Source: Vesta saturnalis
Taxonomy: Eukaryota; Arthropoda; Insecta; Coleoptera; Lampyridae
NCBI GenBank assembly: GCA_036346205.1
Contig: JARFJB010001278.1
Span: 6,102,001-6,166,000, forward strand
DNA length: 64,000 bases
Reading direction: 5' to 3'
Below are positions 56,863 to 64,000 of this stretch, piece after piece. A model generated the notes under the pieces. It searched no databases, was not told where the DNA came from, and saw nothing but the letters and a program-made list of their open reading frames with translations. Position numbers and translations under genes: made by a program. Positions within the stretch are counted from its first letter, which is position 1. Every line of letters starts with the position of its first letter.

Positions 56863-57773
56863 GTGGATACGTTAGGTGAAATAAATTCTGTAACTCAAAG
56901 AGGTGAAGTCCGGGGGAAAATCATGATAGGTATTCTTTATAACCGTTTCCAGCCCTCAATCTTGGGGTTACAGTTTCTTCATATATCCACCCCCGGGGGA
57001 GAAGCCACCCCCAACTTTTTTTTTCAAATGTAAGGGTAGGTCAAGTGATACACCGCGTGATAGCTTGTATTAAGAGGAATACAACGCAGTACTTATTTTC
57101 TCAAAATTTTAAACATTATTTTATTGAACAAAAAAATCGAAATCAAAAATAATAAACAAATAAACGCACTCTCTTAGCAAAGGAAGTTTCATTTGAGAAC
57201 TTTCTTATAACAAACTATGATTTAACGACTTCTCTGCAAAAAAAGTTTTCTTATGGAGTACACTCGTAGCTTTAAAGATGTTCAAAATGGTGTCCATTTA
57301 TTTCTTGACATAGACCCAATCGGTGATAAAAACCATTTCCCACGTTTTGAAACATGTCTGACTTCTGCAGTAATTCTGTCCCTCATATCCTTAAGGTCGG
57401 TCGGTAAGGTAGCATAAACCTTACTCTTCAAATATCCCCATAAAGAAAGTCAAGGGGATTAAGATCCGGGGATCGTGGGCGCCATTCATTTCACCTCTTC
57501 GACCAAGTCGCATTTGGAAAAACTTGATTTAAATAGTTCCGTACTCCAGTACGCATAGTGCGGTGGAGAGTCATCTTGCAGAAACCAAATTCTCTCATCC
57601 AAGAAATTTTTGGAAATAGACCTACCGTTACATTTGAAAAAAAGTTAGGGGTGGCTTCACCCCCGGCGGTGGATATATGGAGAATCTGTAACCCCCAAAT
57701 TTTGGGCTCAAAACCATTATAAAGAATACCTATCATAATCTTTCACCCGGACTACACCCCTTTGAGTTACAGT
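56860..57773 (-). mobile_element. DD41D deletion derivative between two microsatellites
   Basis: The left TIR starts CAGGTGGATACG at 56860 directly after (TA)n and spans to about 57055; the right TIR occupies 57620-57773 but lacks the outermost ~30 bases, being replaced by the (GTGCGT)n array. The interior on the minus strand keeps a transposase C-terminal remnant: WFLQDDSPPHYA (second Asp area), SLWGYLKSKVYATLPTDLKD and MRDRITAEVRHVSKRGKWF. It is 0.9 kb, too short for a full gene. The TIRs carry the motif GGGTGGCTTCACCCCCGGCG. Confidence 0.78.
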
Positions 57774-58520
57774 GTATGTGCGTGTGCGTGTGCGTGTGCG
57801 TGAGCTTGTGCGTGTGCGTGTGCGAGTGCGTGTGCGTGTGCGTGTGCGTGTGCGTGTGCGTGTGCGTGTGCGTGTGCGTGTGCGTGTGCGTGTGCGGGTG
57901 CGGGTGCGTGTGCGTGTGCGTGTGCGTGTGCGTGTGCGTGTGCGTGTGCGTGTGCGTGTGCGTGTGCGTGTGCGTGTGCGTGTGCGTGTGGGCGTGGGCG
58001 TGGGTGTAGGTGTGGTCGTGGTCGTGGGCGTGCCCGTGTGCGTGTGCGTGTGCGCGTGCGTGTGCGTGTACGTGCGCGTGTACGTGTGCGTGTGCGTGTG
58101 CGTGCGTGTGCGTGTGCGTGCGCGCGCGTGCGCATGCGTGTGCGTGTGCGTGTGCTCGTGCGCGTGCGCGCGCGTGTGCGCGTGCGCATGCGTATGCGTG
58201 TTCGTGTGCGCGTGCGCGTGCGTGTGCGTGTGCGTGTGCGTGCGCGCGTGCGCGTGCGCGTGCACGTGCGCGTATGTATGCGCGTGCGTGTGCGTGTGCG
58301 TGTGCGTGTGCGTGTGCGTGTGCGTGTGCGTGTGCGTGTGCGTGTGCGTGTGCGTGTGCGTGTGCGTGTGCGTGTGCGTGTGCGTGTGCGTGTGCGTGTG
58401 CGTGTGCGCGTGCGCGTGCGCGTGCGCGTGCGCGTGCGTGTGCGTGTGCGTGTGCGTGTGCGTGTGCGTGTGCGTGTGCGTGTGCGTGTGCGTGTGCGCA
58501 TGTGTGTGGTGTGTGTATAC
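57771..58520. repeat. (GTGCGT)n hexanucleotide array, 0.75 kb
   Basis: A nearly pure run of GTGCGT with short GCGCGT and GTGGGC variants. It is alternating purine-pyrimidine over most of its length. The 250-codon frames on both strands (Arg-Val, Thr-Arg, Cys-Ala repeats) are artefacts. Confidence 0.97.
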
Positions 58521-58827
58521 ATGGTACGCCAAAGTCTATGACCTATTAGAAGTATCTAGAGAACGGAAAGAAGTATATTTCTGAAACCTTGGGAGCTGTT
58601 ATTTGATGCTGGGATCTAGCTTTTAAAAATCGTGTGATACTGAACCGAACTTTCAAATGAAACACACTATTTATTATTGGATTTTCGGATTCCACGTGTG
58701 ATTCTGAGCATATTTGCATTAACATATCCTATAGCCTTCTCTTACTGTTTTTAACATAACAATTAATTTAGAATTTTTTCGCCAAAAACAGCATTACCAA
58801 AAAGCGCCAGTACTGACAGAAAGCTGC

Positions 58828-60612
58828 AATTTTTAGAGCGGCTGCCTAAAACGTAAGTGTTTTATAAATACTAAGCACCTTGATTTAATGTTATGCAGGG
58901 TGTGAAAAAAGGCGAGTTAAATTCCAACACAATTGCAAAAGTCGATTTTTTAAATGGAAAACCCTGTATTTTCTATTGTCTATGAATTAAACATTTGGTT
59001 TCCTGTCAAATGATATAACATGTCCCTATACCTATCCTCAACAGTTTTTGAATTATACGATATTTTAGGTGAAAACGAGAAAAATTAAAATTACGTTAAT
59101 ATTTACTTATAGTGAGCGAGGATTATCTGTCATTTGTGTCATACACTAGAACAAATCTTAAATTTATTTTGTATTCATAGACAGGCTAACAAAATAATAT
59201 CAAGGACACGCAGAAAATTCAATAATTTTTATCCAGATGCGGTTCCAATCAACGAGAAAAGTTTAGGTTAGAAAAAATTTCATTAATTACGGTGCCATAA
59301 AGAAGCCAAAAGTTCAGATTAAGCCAGTTACGGATAAAGAAGAAAATGAGATAAATGTTTTGGCATATTTTTTTGCATTTATCGATTTATTCTGCTGAGA
59401 AGGACTTGGGAATATCATACAAGTCAACTGAAAGAATTTTGCATAAGCATGGAATGCACAATTATAAATTCATTATGCCTCAAGCAATCGCTCCTAATGA
59501 TCCGCCAAAGCGTGTGGAATACTGTGAAACGTGTGCAGGAAGATCCAAACTTTTTGAGAAAAATTATTTAGACAGATGAAAGTAAATTCACTGGAGAAGG
59601 CATATTTAATAGGACAAATTCGCACTATTGGGCTTCAGAAAATCCATATTTTGTCAAAGAGAAAGGTTTCCAATGCAAATTTGGTTTTAACGTCTTTTGC
59701 CTCATGATGAATGACCAAATAAAATTTGAATTTTATGATGATAATTTGAATTCTGTAAAATACTTGGAAATATTACGAACAATGGGATCCGACTCTCTGG
59801 AGTCGCTCCGAGATTGTTGGTATCAATTAGATGGTGCATCCGCTTACTGTAGCAATGAAGTGAGTTGAGAGCTTGCACATCTCTTTGGGGACAGATGGAT
59901 TCGGCATCTGGGTCCATGGAGTTGGCCTCCGAGATCGCCAGATCTTACTCCTTTAGATTTTTATCTGTTGGGTACGATAAAGGAATGGATTTACAGTACG
60001 CCAATAAATAGTAAAGAAGAACTTCGAATTTAAAATTCAAGCAGCAACAACCGATCATGCAATGAAGGAAATAGTTGAATGTTTGAAGGCCGAGGGAGGA
60101 CGTTTTAAACAATTTAAATATTAATCATTCTAATTTTATACTTTTTGTCATTACAATTCTAAATGTATTGAATAAATCAAATGGTTTCTTTGATATTGTA
60201 TAACTGTTTTTTTTTAAATACAGGAACATTTTATCAGCTACTATGTTCTATTATATCACAATTTAACAGAGCAAATTTCTATGTGCTAGTTTTTAGGTCA
60301 ATTATTAGTGTTTGTCAGATTTGATTGATGACTCACTCTAATATTAGCGTATTTTTTTCCGTTTTCGCCTAAAATATCGTATACTTAAAAAACCAGTTAA
60401 GATAGGTATAGGAACATGTTATATCATTTGTTAGGTAATTAAGTGTTTAATTCATATACAATAGAAAATACGGGGTGTTCCATTTAGAAAAGAATCCACT
60501 TTTGCAATTTTTTTTGTGTCGGAGTTTAACTCGCTATTTTTCACACCCCGTATAACATTAGATCAATGTGCGTCAGTATTTATAAGACACTTGTTTTAGA
60601 AAGCTGCTGTAA
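58828..60612 (+). mobile_element. DD41D transposon with long TIRs (element 3)
   Basis: Inverted similarity runs from about 58828 to 59104 on the left and 60345 to 60612 on the right, roughly 270 bp each, including CTAAAAC..A(A/G)GTGT(T/C)TTATAAATACT and an internal CAGGGTGTGAAAA. The exact outer ends and target TA could not be fixed because divergence is high. The transposase gene lies between. Confidence 0.8.
59170..60123 (+). pseudogene. DD41D transposase of element 3
   Basis: A probable intron acceptor (TTCATAG) at about 59180 has the same phase as the intron of element 2, followed by ARQANKIISRTRRKFNNFYP-like reading. Later come LGISYKSTERILHKHGMHNY; a frameshift; ESKFTGEGIFNRTNSHYWAS; FGFNVFCLMMNDQIKFEFYD; WYQLDGASAYCSNEVS with the second Asp; PPRSPDLTPLDFYLLGTIKE with the third. 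The spacing is 41 residues, again counting one stop. It ends FKQFKY near 60123. Stops at several places. Confidence 0.85.
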
Positions 60613-60624
60613 AAATATGGGTTT

Positions 60625-60745
60625 TAGCCGGAAGCTCAGTCGGTCAGTTAGGCACTTGGATGCGTGAGCGTGTGGCTCGCATACAGCTACAGGAAGGTTA
60701 AAAGGGCACCACTTGATTTATTTTTATGTCGTCCTTAGACCAAGA
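60625..60745 (+). repeat. tRNA-like / SINE candidate next to element 3
   Basis: AGCTCAGTCGG at 60633-60643 is a good RNA polymerase III A box at the right distance from a tRNA-like start (TAGCCGGA). It is followed by GGCACTTGGATGCGTGAGCG. The B box is poor (AGGTTAAAAG at about 60697). It resembles the head of tRNA-derived SINEs. Not a functional tRNA. Confidence 0.4.
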
Positions 60746-61530
60746 AAAGCGCTACGACACAGTAAGAGATACGCTACAGTTAAACCAAGTTTGCACCCAC
60801 GTCCAGAAAGATAGTAGGTCTGGCTGGGAATTGTGATCCTAGTCCACAGGAATAAAGAAAACAACTACTGATAGTTTAACACAACTTGGTTTAATTATAA
60901 ACACAAATAAATAACGTATAAAAAAAATTCCCTCATCGGTGTTGCCGTTATGAATATATACTGTATAAGTAAGAATGCAATTTGTGTACACATTTCCTCC
61001 ACAAATATTTCTAGATAATTTAAGAGTTTGCACAAGAGAATGGTTATTTACACAATCGTTAGCGTAAGTTCGGATAGCTATAACGTTTGAGGACGAAATT
61101 TATAGAATTAAATTTAGGCAAATAACAACATGAATTTAAATGCAAATAGGTAGTTCAGGTAAAAAATAAAGCAGAGAATTTTCACACAGCAATCAGAAAG
61201 TGATAGGTTGCTACTATTTCTGTAAACCTACTAGCAAAAGCGTAATTCAGAATTATTACAATTACCAAAAAATTTAGTGTAAATAATGTTTCACCAGGTG
61301 GCTGAGAGCCGAAATAGTTAGAGACAAATAAAATTGAATAGCTTCCTTATTATGATAGCGTTTGTTGATACGTAAAGTTAAAGGGTAGATAAATATACAA
61401 ACCAGGTGAATGCTTGTGCATTACAGGACTTTCTTGCAAAATACTAAAAAATATATGGGGTACTTTTATATCTTTGAAATATTCAGTTTTTTTAGAAACA
61501 TTTAATAAAAACCATAAACTGACCCTAATA
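60746..61530. other. spacer, no gene recognised
   Basis: No supported feature. Confidence 0.4.
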
Positions 61531-61544
61531 ACCCCCTCACCGAG

Positions 61545-61647
61545 ACATCCGGACATAATGGCCGATCTTGATGAAACGACCAAAAGTTGTAAAATGAGCT
61601 AATAAGTCGATATAGTATGCATAACCTTCTGTACCTACATATGTATA
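61545..61647 (+). repeat. dispersed repeat, inverted relative of 11500-11635
   Basis: Shares GGCCGATCTTG, AAAAGTTGTAAAATGAGC, TAATAAGTCGAT and CATAACCTTCTGTAC with the centre of PLE palindrome 1. It is directly followed by the mariner end. Confidence 0.75.
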
Positions 61648-62535
61648 CAAGGGTTGCTATTTATGTATTGAGAATAGAAAGAATAAACAAATGAATTTGA
61701 TGAAAAATATTTTTATTGCTTTTCAAAATAATCGCCTTTAAGATCTATACACTTTTGCATGCGATTGAACCACCCTTCAAAGCACTTTGTCCAAAACATG
61801 CGTTTTGAAGGCTTCAACTGCTTCTTCGGGCGATGAAAATCGTTGTCCACGCAGTTTATCTTTAATTAGTGGGAACAAGTAGAAGTCATTGGGTGCCAAG
61901 TCGGGGCTGTAAGGCGGATGACCCATCAATTCGATCTTTTGTGTGTCCAAATACTCGTTTGTTGCATGTGATGTGGGTGAGCTGGCATTGTCGTGATGCA
62001 AAATGATTCGTTGTTTTGGGTTGGTTTCTCTCAATTTATCGAAAACTTCAGGCAAACAAATGGTCGTATACCACGCTGAATTAACGGTCTTTTGATTTTC
62101 GAGAGCCAGTTATCACAGGACCGGTTTTCGTGAAGAAAAACGCCACCATTTGCTTCTTAACGCTTCGAGAACGAACAACTTTTGTTGGCTTTGCTTCACA
62201 TTGAAACACCCAAACTGTGGACTGGCCTTTTCTTTCTGGCTCATACAAATAAATCCACGACTTGTCACCTGTGACGATGTTGTATACCGCTTTGGATGCA
62301 CCAGAGTTGTATTTTGAAATTATTTTACGGCACCAATCGACACGAGCATTTTTATGAGCATCTGTCAACAAATGTGGAATCCAACGTGCACACAGCTTCC
62401 GAACACACAAATGTTCGTGCAAAATCTTATGTATGCTGGTCATACTAATGCTTAAACAACTCTCGATTTCCTAATATGTCACATGACGATCTTCTTCAAT
62501 TAGTTTTCGCACAGCATCGATATTTTCCGGCTTCA
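61648..62535 (-). pseudogene. mariner (DD34D) transposase, 5'-truncated
   Basis: On the minus strand: KPENIDAVRKLIEEDRHVTY (first helix-turn-helix); SISMTSIHKILHEHL; IVTGDKSWIYLYEPERKGQS with the first catalytic Asp; AFFFTKTGPV; RIILHHDNASSPTSHATNEY with the second Asp; HPPYSPDLAPNDFYLFPLIK with the third, 34 residues on. The C terminus CFEGWFNRMQKCIDLKGDYF ends at a stop at 61713-61715. Frameshifts at about 62100 and 61790 and a stop at 62470 inactivate it. The left element end CAAGGGTTGC follows a TA at 61646-61647. The 5' end with the second TIR is lost at the junction with the LINE. Confidence 0.9.
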
Positions 62536-63660
62536 TGCCAGGGATAGGATGTGTTGATCAGATGGTTGCTCTCCAGCAGGTGTAAAAGAGAAGCTGTACT
62601 GTGCGTTTGAAGATCTGGAGAAAGCATATGACAGAGTGAATAGGGAGAAGCTGTGGGAAATATTAAATGATTATAGCGTAAGTAAAGGTCTATTAAACGG
62701 GATATGGGCAGTATATAACGTAGCCGGGAATGTGTTAGGGTGAGAGGACATGTGAGTGAATATTGTGCAAGGAGTGCAACAGGACTGTGTGATGTTACCG
62801 TGGTTATTCAATGTATACTCAGATAAATGTGTTACGCAAGCATGTACCGATACAAATGATGTAATGGTTGGTGACGTAAATGTACGATCTCTGGTGTATG
62901 CAGATGACATAGTCTTATTAAGTGATAGTGTGGATGAGCTACAAACTGCTCTGGGGAAGTTTGATAGAGTCTGTGAGAGCATGGACCTAAAGGTAAACGT
63001 AAACAAAACTAAGATTGTGGTGTTCAATCGGGAAGGTGGAAAGGAGAGTAGAGTATTTGCCCTGCAAGATAAAATTGTGGGAGAAGTGGATGAGTCGGTC
63101 TATCTGGGTAGAACGTTCTCTGCATATGGTACAATGGATGGCTAGAAGTATATGGATGATAATGAGAAACGAAACCATGAGCCTAGCTGCAAACGAGCAA
63201 TCTATAATGGCGTGTATGTCTCGTAAGTACTGTGTGGAAGTGAGTCTGACAGACAGAAGTCTCAAAAAAAGTACAAAGAAAAAATACATACCGTGGGTAT
63301 GAGATTCCTGAGAATCGCATGTGGTAAAACAAGAAGGGATAAGACGAAGAATGAGTGTATAATGAAGGAGTGTGGCAAGTAAAATACGATGATAGATGAA
63401 TGACCAACGCAAGATTAACGAAGTAAATATGTGTTAGTGAGGTTAGCGGTAAGGCCGGGTCTGGTAGGCCGAGTGAAACGTGTTTGAATGCAGTAGAATG
63501 TATAATAAAAGAAAGAAAGACAAGGAGTTTTAAAAATAAATGGGCATATCAGAAACAATGTATGAATCTTGCGGAAGATAGGGAGATATGCAGAGATAGG
63601 AAACCACGGAGAAAGATTGTGATTGAAAAATAAATAAGAATGGCATTTTTGCCTTTCTAA
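62536..63660 (+). pseudogene. LINE copy 2 (same family as copy 1)
   Basis: The plus strand begins abruptly GCVDQMVALQQ, then CKREKLYCAFEDLEKAYDRV, NREKLWEILNDY, and after frameshifts GVQQDCVMLPWLFNVYSDKC and VRSLVYADDIVLLSDSVDEL with an intact YADD box, MDLKVNVNKTKIVVFNREGG, VDESVYLGRTFSAYGTMDG. Its C-terminal region continues decayed to AATAAATAAGAATGG at about 63635. This copy is uninterrupted where copy 1 carries DD41D element 2, giving the empty site. The 5' part is missing at the mariner junction. Confidence 0.88.
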
Positions 63661-64000
63661 TGATGGCACATTTGACATAGTTATTTTGAAAAACTAAAGA
63701 GATATGGCCGTTTATCCGGTTTAATTTCAGAATTATTAGTATGGTAGGCCATGGAAGCCGTTGTTGATTAGCAAAAGCGCAAATCGTATCACTACACTTT
63801 GTATAATGTTTTATGAATCGTTATATTGAATTTTTCAAAATGAAGGGGAAAAAAACATAAACAGTAAAGAACTATAAAGGCTGCTCTACGACTAAAAACT
63901 AAAGCATTACCTAAATATATTTGTACATATGTTCAAAATGATTACAATCGTATTTAAAACACAAGTTACGCCTTTTAGAACAGAATTTGTGGCTGTTCTT
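63661..64000. other. spacer, no gene recognised
   Basis: No supported feature to the window end. Confidence 0.4.

Noticed and set aside
57717..58584. Six overlapping frames of 77-271 codons
   Set aside because: All are translations of the (GTGCGT)n array; absence of stop codons is a property of the repeat.

Overview
This is an AT-rich eukaryotic nuclear window, most likely from an arthropod and probably an insect. The evidence is one intact, intron-bearing proteasome beta-5 gene of animal type, a mix of transposon families typical of insects (piggyBac, mariner, DD41D IS630-Tc1-mariner, MULE, Polinton, Penelope-like, Jockey/CR1-type LINEs), and heavy microsatellite load. About 95% of the window is mobile-element debris, satellites and unassigned AT-rich spacer. 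Species cannot be named from the sequence.

Layout. 1-2.8 kb: Penelope-like (PLE) reverse transcriptase scrap and a GC-rich, frameshifted LINE ORF1 with zinc knuckles. 4.3-14.0 kb: a block bracketed by a short inverted repeat, holding satellite arrays, a decayed piggyBac transposase, and a head-to-head palindromic pair of PLE copies whose ends carry a tRNA-like sequence next to a hammerhead ribozyme core. 15.9-18.5 kb: a complete-length but frameshifted DD41D transposon with long terminal inverted repeats (TIRs) and a triplicated left end. 18.9-19.8 kb: another DDE transposase ruin. 21.6-30.8 kb: a MULE transposase gene split by a 7.8 kb Polinton/Maverick that has kept TIRs, 6-bp target duplications and a broken protein-primed DNA polymerase. 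31.3-35.2 kb: a second palindromic PLE pair of a different subfamily, with hammerhead cores at both outer ends. 35.4-40.3 kb: LINE remnants around a threefold tandem duplication full of hexanucleotide repeats. 41.8-44.1 kb: another DD41D-type ruin and a long CA-rich repeat. 45.2-46.2 kb: the host gene for proteasome subunit beta-5, with a possible convergent exon just beyond it. 46.4-51.2 kb: a PLE 3' fragment and a LINE split by a second long-TIR DD41D element. 52.9-53.6 kb: a LINE 3' end. 56.9-60.6 kb: a DD41D deletion derivative, a 0.75 kb (GTGCGT)n array and a third DD41D element. 61.6-63.7 kb: a mariner transposase fused end to end with a second copy of the same LINE.

How the parts relate. 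The layers can be ordered in time: MULE before Polinton, and LINE before DD41D element 2. Two nested insertions can be verified base by base from target-site duplications, and one is confirmed by an empty-site paralogue inside the window. The most unusual structures are the PLE ends that combine a Pol III-type A/B box with a hammerhead core (present in both arms of one palindrome), the reduced Polinton, and the family of long-TIR DD41D elements. Apart from proteasome beta-5, no gene looks clearly functional. All assignments come from reading translated motifs and comparing sequence within the window; no database search was run.
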